Source: Lysinibacillus cavernae (lineage in GTDB: Bacteria; Bacillota; Bacilli; Bacillales_A; Planococcaceae). Taken from it: 64,000 nt of DNA. Positions 1 to 8,669 of this stretch are shown one piece after another. The translations under genes and the position numbers were made by a program. The stretch lies in contig NZ_WMEF01000008.1 in NCBI RefSeq assembly GCF_009724685.1, positions 1-64,000 on the forward strand, written 5' to 3'. The notes beneath the pieces were generated by a model that saw only the letters and a program-made list of their open reading frames with translations, did not search any database and was not told where the DNA came from. Numbering within the stretch: the stretch's first letter is position 1; each line of letters begins with the position of its first letter.

Positions 1-1
1 G

Positions 2-905
2 AATCAAGCAGCGATTGATGAGGCACAAGAGGCAATTGACAAACTGCCAGCAGGTCCAGAAAAAGATCGTCTACAAGGTTTAGTGGAAGCTGCACAAGAT
101 TTACTGAATCAACAAGGACAAGGGGAACAAGACTTAGCGGATGCGAAAAACAAAGCAGAAGATCTATTCACAGATGGCAGCTTTAACAAACTAAAAGATA
201 CAGCGAATCAAGCAGCGATTGATGAGGCACAAGAGGCAATTGACAAACTGCCAGCAGGTCCAGAAAAAGACCGTCTACAAGGTTTAGTAGGAGCTGCGCA
301 AGATTTACTGAATCAACAAGGACAAGGGGAACAAGACTTAGCGGATGCGAAAAACAAAGCAGAAGATCTATTCACAGATGGCAGCTTTAACAAACTAAAA
401 GATACAGCGAATCAAGCAGCGATTGATGAGGCACAAGAGGCAATTGACAAACTGCCAGCAGGTCCAGAAAAAGATCGTCTACAAGGTTTAGTGGAAGCTG
501 CACAAGATTTACTGAATCAACAAGGACAAGGTGAACTAGACTTAGCAGACGCGAAAAACAAAGCAGAAGGTCTGTTCACAGATGACAACTTCAACAAGCT
601 GAAAGATACAACCAATCAGACAGCGATTGATGAGGCACAAGAAGCAATTAACAAATTGCCAGCAGGTCCAGAAAAAGACCGCCTACAAGGCTTAGTAGAA
701 GCTGCGCAAGACTTACTGAATCAACAAGGACAAGGGGAACAAGACTTAGCAGATGCGAAAAACAAAGCAGAAGGTCTGTTTACAGATGGTAGCTTTAACA
801 AGCTGAAAGATACAACAAATCAAGCAGCGATTGATGAAACACAAGAAGCAATTGACAAACTACCAGCAGGTCCAGAAAAAGATCGCTTACAAGGCTTAGT
901 GGATA
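2..905 (+). repeat. 204-bp in-frame tandem repeats (68-aa helical units)
   Basis: The period is 204 bp, measured from the GCGGATGCG word at 137 and 341. Four full units plus a leading partial are in the window, and the array evidently continues upstream. Units 1 and 2 are nearly identical at DNA level, while units 3 and 4 carry scattered substitutions such as LFTDDNF. This indicates recent expansion at the 5' side. Confidence 0.9.
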
Positions 906-2662
906 ACGCAAAAGACTTATTTGATGCTTCTCAACTTGCACTGACGGTAGATCCACTTAGTGTTGGCCAAACCACAGTTTATGGTAAGTATTCACCAGGA
1001 ATAGTTAAGGTTAATATCTACCTGAATGATGAATTTGTTCGTAATCGTCCTGTGAATGGAGATGGTACATTTAGCGGACATGTATCTAACACGTTGAAAG
1101 CTGGAGATGTTGTACGTTTGGTTCCAGTTGATGCGAAAGGTCATCAAGGAACAGCTGTTGAAGTTATTGTAGGTGGAAATGTTGGAGCTCCAACACTAAA
1201 TCCTTATATTGAAGGCGACATGTACTTGACAGGAACAGTGGCTAAGGATACTTCTTATGTAAGAGTGTATGTCAATGGTGTACATTTGCGTAAACGTAAT
1301 GTAGAAGCAAACGGTGTAGATATTTTGGTGAATGTGAGTGATTCTGGAGCGAAGGTTGGGGATATCATTAAGGTTGTCCCTTACAACAGCAAAGATGTAG
1401 CAGGTCAAGAAACAACAATCGTTGTTCAAGCCTCGGAAAAAGACTCAGCAGATGCGAAAAACAAAGCAGAAGGTCTGTTCACAGATGGTAGCTTTAACAA
1501 GCTGAAAGATACAACAAATCAAGCAGCGATTGATGAAACACAAGAAGCAATTGACAAACTACCAGCAGGTCCAGAAAAAGATCGCTTACAAGGCTTAGTG
1601 GATAACGCAAAAGACTTATTTGATGCTTCTCAACTTGCACTGACGGTAGATCCACTTAGTGTTGGCCAAACCACAGTTTATGGTAAGTATTCACCAGGAA
1701 TAGTTAAGGTTAATATCTACCTGAATGATGAATTTGTTCGTAATCGTCCTGTGAATGGAGATGGTACATTTAGCGGACATGTATCTAACACGTTGAAAGC
1801 TGGAGATGTTGTACGTTTGGTTCCAGTTGATGCGAAAGGTCATCAAGGAACAGCTGTTGAAGTTATTGTAGGTGGAAATGTTGGAGCTCCAACACTAAAT
1901 CCTTATATTGAAGGCGACATGTACTTGACAGGAACAGTGGCTAAGGATACTTCTTATGTAAGAGTGTATGTCAATGGTGTACATTTGCGTAAACGTAATG
2001 TAGAAGCAAACGGTGTAGATATTTTGGTGAATGTGAGTGATTCTGGAGCGAAGGTTGGGGATATCATTAAGGTTGTCCCTTACAACAGCAAAGATGTAGC
2101 AGGTCAAGAAACAACACTTGTTGTTCAAGCCTCTCTAGTTGTTGAAACAAAAGATTACCTTGAAGGAGATGAGCAAATTTTCGGTCAAACAGTTACTTTA
2201 GCAGACAAAATTGATATCTATGTAAACGGTAAATTCCTCCGTACTCGTGCGGTTGACAAAGTAACAGGTGAGTACTTTGGCAGTATGCGTTCAACGGTAG
2301 ACGGATTGCCTAAAGCGGGTGACATCATTAAAATTGTTGCCCGTACAGACAAAGGGGTTGTACTCGCTCAAGTTGAGATTACAGTAGGAGAAAAGAAGGG
2401 ACAAGGAGCTCCAACTGCACAACCATTTACTGAAGGTCAAACCACTATTACTGGTACAGTTCCACAAAATGCTCAAAAACTGAGAATTTACCACGGAATA
2501 GACTTTAAGGATGTATTAATCCGTGGTGTGATTGATAAAGTAAATCAAACGTATTCAGTGTATATAGCTGATTTAAAACTAAAATCTGGTGATCAAGTGA
2601 AAATTGTTACATTGAACGAGCTTGGCCGTGAAAGTGCACCTTTCATACTTACAGTTAAATAA
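2..2662 (+). CDS. Large repeat-rich surface protein, C-terminal part (5' end outside window)
   Basis: The frame is open from base 2, so the gene begins upstream and about 886 residues are visible. The first ~300 residues are tandem 68-residue helical units (LFTDGSF, AAIDEAQEAI and LPAGPEKDRLQ in each). They resemble the toxin Cry1Ac domain D-VI-type helical repeats known from Gram-positive surface proteins. Beta-rich modules of 75-85 residues follow (KVNIYLNDEFVRNRPV, VRVYVNGVHLRKR), which look like bacterial Ig-type domains. One helical unit plus two beta modules are duplicated almost perfectly, and a diverged beta pair ends the protein at FILTVK. No LPXTG or other anchor is visible at the C-terminus, so attachment probably depends on the missing N-terminus (for example S-layer homology domains). 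A role as a secreted or cell-surface adhesin or structural protein is inference; the family resemblance is by motif only. Confidence 0.8.
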   Translation, partial: NQAAIDEAQEAIDKLPAGPEKDRLQGLVEAAQDLLNQQGQGEQDLADAKNKAEDLFTDGSFNKLKDTANQAAIDEAQEAIDKLPAGPEKDRLQGLVGAAQDLLNQQGQGEQDLADAKNKAEDLFTDGSFNKLKDTANQAAIDEAQEAIDKLPAGPEKDRLQGLVEAAQDLLNQQGQGELDLADAKNKAEGLFTDDNFNKLKDTTNQTAIDEAQEAINKLPAGPEKDRLQGLVEAAQDLLNQQGQGEQDLADAKNKAEGLFTDGSFNKLKDTTNQAAIDETQEAIDKLPAGPEKDRLQGLVDNAKDLFDASQLALTVDPLSVGQTTVYGKYSPGIVKVNIYLNDEFVRNRPVNGDGTFSGHVSNTLKAGDVVRLVPVDAKGHQGTAVEVIVGGNVGAPTLNPYIEGDMYLTGTVAKDTSYVRVYVNGVHLRKRNVEANGVDILVNVSDSGAKVGDIIKVVPYNSKDVAGQETTIVVQASEKDSADAKNKAEGLFTDGSFNKLKDTTNQAAIDETQEAIDKLPAGPEKDRLQGLVDNAKDLFDASQLALTVDPLSVGQTTVYGKYSPGIVKVNIYLNDEFVRNRPVNGDGTFSGHVSNTLKAGDVVRLVPVDAKGHQGTAVEVIVGGNVGAPTLNPYIEGDMYLTGTVAKDTSYVRVYVNGVHLRKRNVEANGVDILVNVSDSGAKVGDIIKVVPYNSKDVAGQETTLVVQASLVVETKDYLEGDEQIFGQTVTLADKIDIYVNGKFLRTRAVDKVTGEYFGSMRSTVDGLPKAGDIIKIVARTDKGVVLAQVEITVGEKKGQGAPTAQPFTEGQTTITGTVPQNAQKLRIYHGIDFKDVLIRGVIDKVNQTYSVYIADLKLKSGDQVKIVTLNELGRESAPFILTVK
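749..2133 (+). repeat. 699-bp near-identical tandem duplication (749-1434 and 1448-2133)
   Basis: The segment from 749 recurs at 1448, an exact 699-bp (233-codon) offset shown for example by GTTGGAGCTCC at 1181 and 1880. I saw only a silent TTT/TTC difference near 781/1480 and changes at the 3' edge (ACAATC versus ACACTT). Because the unit is a multiple of three, gain or loss of copies keeps the frame. Confidence 0.92.
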
Positions 2663-2706
2663 TAGAGAAAATGTGAAATGAACATCACAAAACTCGGTTG
2701 AAGAAT

Positions 2707-2738
2707 AAGAGAGTAGCATATGATGTGGCTCTCTTTTT
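2707..2738 (+). terminator. Rho-independent terminator of the surface protein gene
   Basis: AAGAGAG (2707-2713) can pair with CTCTCTT (2729-2735), followed by a T run. It lies 45 bp after the stop codon. Confidence 0.6.
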
Positions 2739-2763
2739 CTTATCCTATAAGTAGGTTATTAAA

Positions 2764-2982
2764 ATGAGTGATAATATGAAAAAAACGTTTAATCAGGTCT
2801 ATCTCGATATAGAAAAGTTGATTTATTTATCCTATCGACGCCGAAATAAATGGAATTATAATGAAATTGAAAAAACACGAAAAAACATAATTGAGAATAT
2901 TAAAGCGATTGAGTTAATAACCAAAGAAGCATCTAACCTAAAAGTTAGGAGGGATAATATTATAGAATACTTCGAAAAATAA
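2764..2982 (+). CDS. Small basic hypothetical protein
   Basis: This is a 72-residue Lys/Arg-rich frame, predicted mostly helical, with no recognised domain. ATG at 2764 or 2776 could start it, but no convincing ribosome site precedes either. It follows the terminator of the surface protein gene, so it would need its own promoter. It may be a real small gene or a chance frame in AT-rich accessory DNA. Confidence 0.3.
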   Translation: MSDNMKKTFNQVYLDIEKLIYLSYRRRNKWNYNEIEKTRKNIIENIKAIELITKEASNLKVRRDNIIEYFEK

Positions 2983-3229
2983 AACCACTTTAGAATGGTC
3001 AACTTACTTGTAAGACTTGAAGGTCTTTCGCAGTTTTAAATTCACTTGTACAGAGGTACATATAAAAGTCAGTTGTACATTGAATTGAACGATTCGTTGA
3101 AATGCTAGGGTGAATTTGTAGTGTCGTATGAGATAGTTAATGGGATGAATTATATTTATTAAACTTGAAACATTACAACTGGCTATGAATGAATACCAGT
3201 TTTACAGTTATTGAACAAAACAACAATGA

Positions 3230-3274
3230 TTAAAAGGCTTAAGCCTGTTGAAATTCTAGGCTTAAGCCTTTTAA
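3230..3274. terminator. Perfect 16-bp inverted repeat, possible bidirectional terminator
   Basis: TTAAAAGGCTTAAGCC (3230-3245) is perfectly complementary to GGCTTAAGCCTTTTAA (3259-3274) around a 13-nt loop. A T-rich end is present on both strands. Each arm also contains the palindrome GGCTTAAGCC, so arms could pair in cis or act as duplicate protein sites. Confidence 0.55.
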
Positions 3275-3571
3275 AGTTTTTTATTACGATAACGGAAAGT
3301 GATTCCATTGGACCATTATTAATGGATTTTCCTCTATGTATCATCTTATTATCTGTTCTTCTTACAATCACTTCAACTATGCTTATCTATTTAAAGCTAT
3401 ATTTCCACTCCATTCATTCATACACTTCCATCCAAATAAAAACATCAGAGAGATTTCTTCAGCCAAAAGGTTGAGGATGTATGTCATTTCTTTCGAATAG
3501 ATTTTTTGTCACCAAATACCCCTTTAAATAAAATAATCTTTTCTTTACACAATTTCCTATTTACTAATCAT

Positions 3572-3611
3572 ATTACCAATAATGAAATGATTTATTACCA
3601 ATAATGAAATG
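3572..3611 (+). promoter_or_regulatory. 18-bp exact direct repeat upstream of the Mga-like gene
   Basis: ATTACCAATAATGAAATG occurs at 3572-3589 and again at 3594-3611, a 22-bp (about two helical turns) spacing on one DNA face. It lies about 130 bp before the regulator start, so a repeated activator or autoregulatory site is plausible. That role is inference. Confidence 0.45.
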
Positions 3612-3737
3612 TATAGTGATTAAAATTATGTCATCTTTATCTTTATTAGGCATGATATCTTAGAGCTTCAATTCAATTCTAATAACGTTTTTACTTTTGT
3701 AGATATAAAGTCTAATGTGAAGGGAAGGAGATTTTCT

Positions 3738-5270
3738 ATGAATAGATTTAATGATCGTCATTCAGATCTTCTGTATCATTTATTTTATGAGGGCACTTGG
3801 TGTAGTTTAAACGACCTATCAAGTAAAATTGGTTACTCAAAAAGTACATTGTGGCGAGACTTGTTACTTATGGAATCTAATCTCCCTAATGATTGGAAAA
3901 TTGAAAAAAATGAAATGAATGGTGTCAGATTAATAAAACCACAAAACGGTACTTTAGAGCAATTATGGTCTCATCACAGAAGTGAAAACACATACTTTCA
4001 AACACTAGAATTAATTCTTTTTAATAATGGCGTAACGATAAATGAAATTATTCAGCAGGTACACATTAGTCGCTCAACTGCATATCGACAGCTAGAGAAA
4101 ATAGGAGAGGTAGTGAAAAGCGCTGGCGTTCAATTATCAAACCATCCATATAAAATTATTGGTGAAGAAAAAAAAATCAGACGATTTATGATGCAATATG
4201 TGGAGTATATGTCTGGAAATATATATGATTATATTACTTCCTTTGATTTTGATGAATTTCACAACACACTATTAAAATTATTAAAAGAGCATTCAATGAC
4301 TTTACATGTAGGTGCAATACAAAAACTAGGGATTTTCCTACATATATCTAATACTCGCATAAGGCATGAATGTTTCGTGACATTCTCAAAAACGGTTATA
4401 GAGGATTATGAAAACTCGAAGGCTTTTAAGATATCCAAACGTTTATTTAAGTTTATGGGGAAAATTACAAACAGAGATAATCAGATTCATGAAGTTTTAA
4501 TTTTTTCATTATATTTAATGAGTGAAGAAATGCACTTAAATCGATCGCAAGAATTACGAAATTTTAGATTAAGCCTGGACTTGACTAATGGTAAATCACT
4601 AAAGCAATTTCTCAAAGTACTATCAAAAAATGTTGGTTTTGATATCTCGCAGGACGATACCTTTATGTATAATTTCGCTCAAACTATGCGAGGTATATCC
4701 TATGACATACATTTAAATACCGATACACGACTAAACAATATTCTACATTTTGTACCATATTTTGAAAAGAATCCTTTATATATCCTTATTGAAGAAATAG
4801 CAACAACTAGTTTTGAACCATTAATTGCATCATTAGAAAGTGTAGAAATACTGGAAATCTTTATGTTAGTTCAAGCAATGCTTCTCCGGAAAAAGAATCA
4901 AATTGTAATAGAGGCAGCATTAGTATGTCGTTCATATGTAGAGAAAGATTATATAAAAGAAGTATTAAAACGTAGCTTTGGCAATCGGCTGAACATTAAT
5001 GTAATGGATTTTTCTGAAATTGACCTATTCTTCAGCAACAATGATCTTGACATTGTAATAACTACAGATTCTGGTCAATTATTGGATAATGGACACATTC
5101 CGATTTATAAAGTTTCCTCATTCCCTACACCTTCTGAACTAAAAGAAATTAAAGAATTTACGCACAATTTCTTTGTTGAAAGGTATAATCTAAATAAAGA
5201 ATTTCTGCATCCTTTTGAGGAGGAAGACGATAACGATTATAGCGAACACCTGTATTTGAATTATATGTAG
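3738..5270 (+). CDS. Mga/AtxA-like transcriptional regulator (helix-turn-helix, PRD-like, EIIB-like)
   Basis: The 510-residue protein starts at ATG 3738 (MNRFNDRH), because GGAAGGAG sits 6-7 bases upstream; the frame is open further 5' but without a better site. Residues ~8-60 form a first winged helix (KIGYSKSTLWRDL). Residues ~75-150 form a second, Mga-type HTH (VHISRSTAYRQLEKI). The long helical middle corresponds to PRD-like modules. The last ~100 residues (VCRSYVEKDYIKEV..., then a beta/alpha stretch) resemble the EIIB-like C-terminus of Mga/AtxA proteins. Members of that family control virulence or surface genes, often in response to PTS phosphorylation. The nearby surface gene and the frameshifted paralogue at 6742 support a local regulatory role, but the targets are unknown. 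Confidence 0.8.
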   Translation: MNRFNDRHSDLLYHLFYEGTWCSLNDLSSKIGYSKSTLWRDLLLMESNLPNDWKIEKNEMNGVRLIKPQNGTLEQLWSHHRSENTYFQTLELILFNNGVTINEIIQQVHISRSTAYRQLEKIGEVVKSAGVQLSNHPYKIIGEEKKIRRFMMQYVEYMSGNIYDYITSFDFDEFHNTLLKLLKEHSMTLHVGAIQKLGIFLHISNTRIRHECFVTFSKTVIEDYENSKAFKISKRLFKFMGKITNRDNQIHEVLIFSLYLMSEEMHLNRSQELRNFRLSLDLTNGKSLKQFLKVLSKNVGFDISQDDTFMYNFAQTMRGISYDIHLNTDTRLNNILHFVPYFEKNPLYILIEEIATTSFEPLIASLESVEILEIFMLVQAMLLRKKNQIVIEAALVCRSYVEKDYIKEVLKRSFGNRLNINVMDFSEIDLFFSNNDLDIVITTDSGQLLDNGHIPIYKVSSFPTPSELKEIKEFTHNFFVERYNLNKEFLHPFEEEDDNDYSEHLYLNYM

Positions 5271-5458
5271 TGTGTCCACACCTTCGATTAAAAGCTTTGA
5301 AACATATTTTCCTAAATGCATAAACAATGCTCGTCACAATCTTTATTCAAAGATTATTAAAATTTCAGCTATCATACTGCGATTTGTAAGTTCTTTATGA
5401 TCTAAAAAACTTAAGTTTGTAATGAATAGGTATCTAAATTTTATAGTTAATAGTCTGC

Positions 5459-5606
5459 GGTAGCAGTGAAGGATGTTGATGCTAGATGGCTTGTTTCATT
5501 GATGCAATAGCTACCCTTTATTACCTTCATAACATGCTAGATGAATACTTAGAATCCCTCCAAAAATAAATAGGTAAAATGGAAGATGAATTAAAAGCTT
5601 ATCAAT
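5459..5606 (+). pseudogene. Possible decayed transposase relic (IS110-like)
   Basis: Short plus-strand frames interrupted by stops read VKDVDARWLVSLMQ and then MLDEYLESLQK/IGKMEDELKAYQ. These recall the KTDxxDAxWIAxLL segment and later coiled region of IS110-family transposases. There is no intact frame and I found no terminal repeats. The assignment rests on a weak motif match. Confidence 0.22.
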
Positions 5607-5614
5607 AAAACATT

Positions 5615-5641
5615 AGCATGGCCCGAAGGTCGTGCTTTTTC
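5615..5641 (+). terminator. Hairpin terminator with CGAA loop
   Basis: AGCATGGCC (5615-5623) pairs with GGTCGTGCT (5628-5636), including two G-T pairs, around loop CGAA, and runs straight into TTTTT. It may terminate the relic upstream of it. Confidence 0.6.
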
Positions 5642-6741
5642 TTAAGGAATGAAAGCAAATGAGGAGAATCAATTTTGAAAATTCTACAAATTGTATGTTG
5701 ATTTTTAAAAAAATTGCTGTATTTTTAATGGAAAATAACATAAATGGTAAAATATATATTAATAACAATGTTTTACCTCTAACAAAATCCTTCAATAAAT
5801 ATTATTATTTTCTTTGGCAAGTATTTTTTAGTGAATCCACGCGTGAAATAACTGCAATAATTTACTTTATCCCTCTGAAAACTAAAAAACTGTCCTTTCT
5901 TCATAAAATAACTTATTCATCGAACAGCAGGTAAAGAGGCTATTTAATATACACTGCCTTTGTATGAGGAAAATAGATTTTTAATTTACACAATATAAAT
6001 GATGACATAGATTCGGAAAAATCGGTACTTAGGGCTCGAAATGTTATATTTAACGAGATAGTTTTGTATCGTTTTTGGAAATTGATGTCTCAAAATTGAA
6101 TCACCGACCTTTAGCTTAGGTGATAATTTTATTGTAGTAGAGTGTTGAACTCTTTTAAACGTTTTATTAAATAATTGGAATTGAAATCGGTTATAAACAC
6201 GCATGTTTACAAACGTACAAAAAGATAGGCAACTGTTAATGAAAATTATTACTAAAGACTCTGCGACCAGCCAATTTATAGTATGAAACATATGTTGTAT
6301 CGAAGAAATATCGTTCGTTTAGAGGACCGTTGGAAAAAGTGCATCTAACAATTTAACCCCATGTTTATCTACATAAGTTTGGCGACGGAATTGGCCGAGT
6401 GATTACAGGAACAACCAGAATAAATGCATTCAAAGACTGAAGTAATTCTAAAATACGAGCCAATAATTATCCCGATAACATAGTAATGTGAATGTTACTA
6501 TTTTAAGGATTAAATCTTTGTAGCTACCTCATGATTATCTTGATAACAGTACTCCAAATTTCTAGGAAAACAAAAAGCATTGTGGATTCAATGAATAAAC
6601 GTACACAGATTTTGTTATCGAAAAGAAGGGGATATATTTTATTTATGATTAAAACTAACAATGAACAATCGTACAATTAAAAAGAAAGTAAGTAACAATA
6701 CTGTTATTACTTCTAAAAAATGGTACAGGGAAGGTTTTTAT
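5642..6741. other. 1.1-kb AT-rich region without a supported gene
   Basis: Open frames here (5659-5934 plus, 5986-6291 minus) lack ribosome sites and have low-complexity, Ile/Phe/Lys-rich translations typical of chance frames in AT-rich DNA. The segment probably contains decayed accessory DNA and, at its 3' end, the promoter of the second Mga-like gene. I could not identify a clear promoter. Confidence 0.5.
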
Positions 6742-8225
6742 ATGAATCGTTTTAATGAACGGCATGGCCAATTAATTTATTATTTATTTAACAAACAATC
6801 CTGGTGTAGTTTTGGAGAACTATGTAAAAATACAGGGGTTCCAAGAAGTACCATGTGGCGAGATTTAAATTTTATACAATCAGTTCTGCCTACCGGATGG
6901 AGTATTGAGCGGAATGAAATACAAGGAGTCCGTCTAATCAAACCGATGAAAGGTACGTTAGAGAGTGTGTGGACACATTTAAAGGGAAAAGATACGTACT
7001 TTCAGACATTAGAATTACTGATATTAGAGAATGGCGTATCTATTAACGATATTGCTGAGAAAATACATATTAGTCGCTCTACCGTTTATCGTCATTTGGA
7101 AAAAATAGAGAACGTAATTGAATGCGCTGGCATTCATCTTGAAAAAAATCCTTATAGGTTACAGGGAGATGAAAAAAAATTCGCCGATTCATTATGCAAT
7201 ATTTAGAAGGTAAAATATTGAACATGTCGGATCTTACTAATTTTAATGGAGAAGCGTTTAAAACCTCTTTAATGCATCAGCTATCTGATTCTTCCGTGGT
7301 TCTTCACATTGGTGCTATACATCGGCTTACAATGATTATGTATATTGCCAATATTCGAATTGGACACGGCTGTTTTGTGTCCTTTCCAGCACAAACAATA
7401 AAAGAATATCAGGAAACTAAATATTTTCTTGTTGCCAAAAATTTGTTTCAATTTATGGAGAAATGCCCAACGAGGACTATTCAAATGAATGAAAACCTCT
7501 TTTTTGCCTTATATTTATTGAGTGAAGAAAAACCATTAAACCGAACACAGCATCTTGGTTACATTCGTTCTCAATATAAAAAAGGTAAAAGTGACCCAAT
7601 CTCCCTCTCTTTGTCAGAACTTTCTGCTTACACGAACATGGATCTATTTCAGGATGATAAGTTTGTGTATAAATACGTACAAACGATACGACGGATTACA
7701 TTCAATTCACAATTTAATACGGATACCCGAGTTAATAACATGTTACCCTTCCTTCCTTATGTGGAAAAAAAACCCTTATTCAAATTCATCGAAGGTATGA
7801 AAAAAAGCTTTTCAACCTCATCTATATATCTTGGAAAATTAGAGGTATTGGAAATTTTTTTATTAGTACAAGCTGCTCTTCTGCGAAAAAAAAATCAAAC
7901 GATTATCAAAACCGCTTTAATCTGTAGAACGTATATAGAAAAAGAGTATATCTCTGAAGTGTTACGTTTTCACTTTGGACAGCAGCTTCGTATTACATCC
8001 TTAGACGTTGCAGATTCTGAGATTTTACAACGAAATAATGAGTATGATTTGATCATTTCAACAATTGGGAATGGCCAATTTATCACTCATATTCCTAATC
8101 TAATAGTATCTTCTTTTCCCTCTTCTGCAGAATTAATCGAAATCAGACAGTTCATAAATCAATATTTTGTAGAACACTGGGACATCGATGAGCGAATGAT
8201 ATATCCTTTTGAAGAGGATTTATGA
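6742..8225 (+). pseudogene. Second Mga/AtxA-like regulator, split by a -1 frameshift in an A run
   Basis: The start is ATG 6742 (MNRFNERH) with AGGGAAGG upstream. The first part (to the stop at 7206) has the same two HTH segments as the gene at 3738 (VPRSTMWRDL, IHISRSTVYRHLEKI). The second part (frame open from 7194 to 8225) carries the PRD-like middle and the EIIB-like end. At 7172-7179 there are eight A's where the paralogue has nine (4168-4176). Adding one A restores DEKKIRRFIMQY, matching EEKKIRRFMMQY in the paralogue. All the rest of the ~494-residue protein is intact, so the lesion is recent, a phase-variable tract, rescued by polymerase slippage, or a sequencing error. As read, only an N-terminal DNA-binding fragment of about 154 residues would be made. 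Confidence 0.82.
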
Positions 8226-8606
8226 TATGAATAGTGCTTATTTTTACCTATATATCAATATTTTGTACCCACACAAACTAGCACTATAAATTGCTCAGAG
8301 TAAAAGTTTAGAACAAAAATGTGCTTTGTTGTCTACAAAGTGAATAACATAAGATTATACAAGATGATACTAGTGAACTTATTTGTATTGTCATTAGCGA
8401 TGTTCCTGTCCTTCAGTCAATAGCTAGCAATTGGCGGTGAACCTGGACAAACATTTACTTGCTAGAATAGAGTGATGCAGTAATATTAGCAACGGATGTT
8501 TCCTCCTCAACGATACGTGTCACACTCAACAGTGCAATAGCGACCGTATCAGGATATTCAAAGGATGAATTAAATAAGTGAGGGACGATACAACTATCCA
8601 AAAAGA
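8226..8606. other. Intergenic region with a possible PAS-domain relic
   Basis: No intact gene is present. A plus-strand stretch ending at the TGA 8579-8581 (from about 8471) reads DAVILATDVSSSTIRV and then GYSKDELNK, which matches the shape of a PAS domain core (D..G.I..vN.....tGYskeEl). It has no start and is cut by stops on the 5' side. Confidence 0.3.
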
Positions 8607-8648
8607 GGAGATATGTATCTCCAGCACCTATCACGAAAAGTGATAGGT
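8603..8648 (-). terminator. Double hairpin terminator for the YibE/F-type pair
   Basis: On the minus strand ACCTATCAC/GTGATAGGT (8640-8648 with 8626-8634) comes first. GGAGATA/TATCTCC (8616-8622 with 8607-8613) follows and leads into TCTTTTT. It lies 20-65 bp downstream of the stop at 8670. Confidence 0.7.
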
Positions 8649-8669
8649 CTGGTATCTATGAGACGAGCG

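Larger units (their letters stand above)
2983..3716. other. Long AT-rich intergenic region with inverted and direct repeats
   Basis: I see no supported gene here; the open frame at 3211-3474 lacks a ribosome site and its opposite strand is equally open. The region holds a strong palindrome (3230-3274) and an 18-bp direct repeat (3572-3611), probably part of the control region of the next regulator gene. Confidence 0.6.

Noticed and set aside
1196..2128. Two minus-strand frames of 77 residues (1196-1429 and 1895-2128) inside the surface protein gene
   Set aside because: They are antisense shadows of the two copies of the 699-bp duplication and lack ribosome sites.
3183..3474. Overlapping open frames on both strands in the 3.2-3.5 kb region
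   Set aside because: They span the strong palindrome, have no ribosome site and show no recognisable protein features.
5659..6291. 91-residue plus-strand and 101-residue minus-strand frames
   Set aside because: Low-complexity translations of AT-rich DNA without ribosome sites, in a decayed accessory region.
6301..6420. Minus-strand stretch reading RRQTYVDKHGVKLLDALFPTVL
   Set aside because: It looks protein-like, but stops close on both sides and I could not link it to any family.
8455..8658. Minus-strand open stretch of about 67 codons downstream of the YibE/F pair
   Set aside because: No start or ribosome site, it runs through the operon terminator hairpins, and the opposite strand gives a better PAS-like reading.
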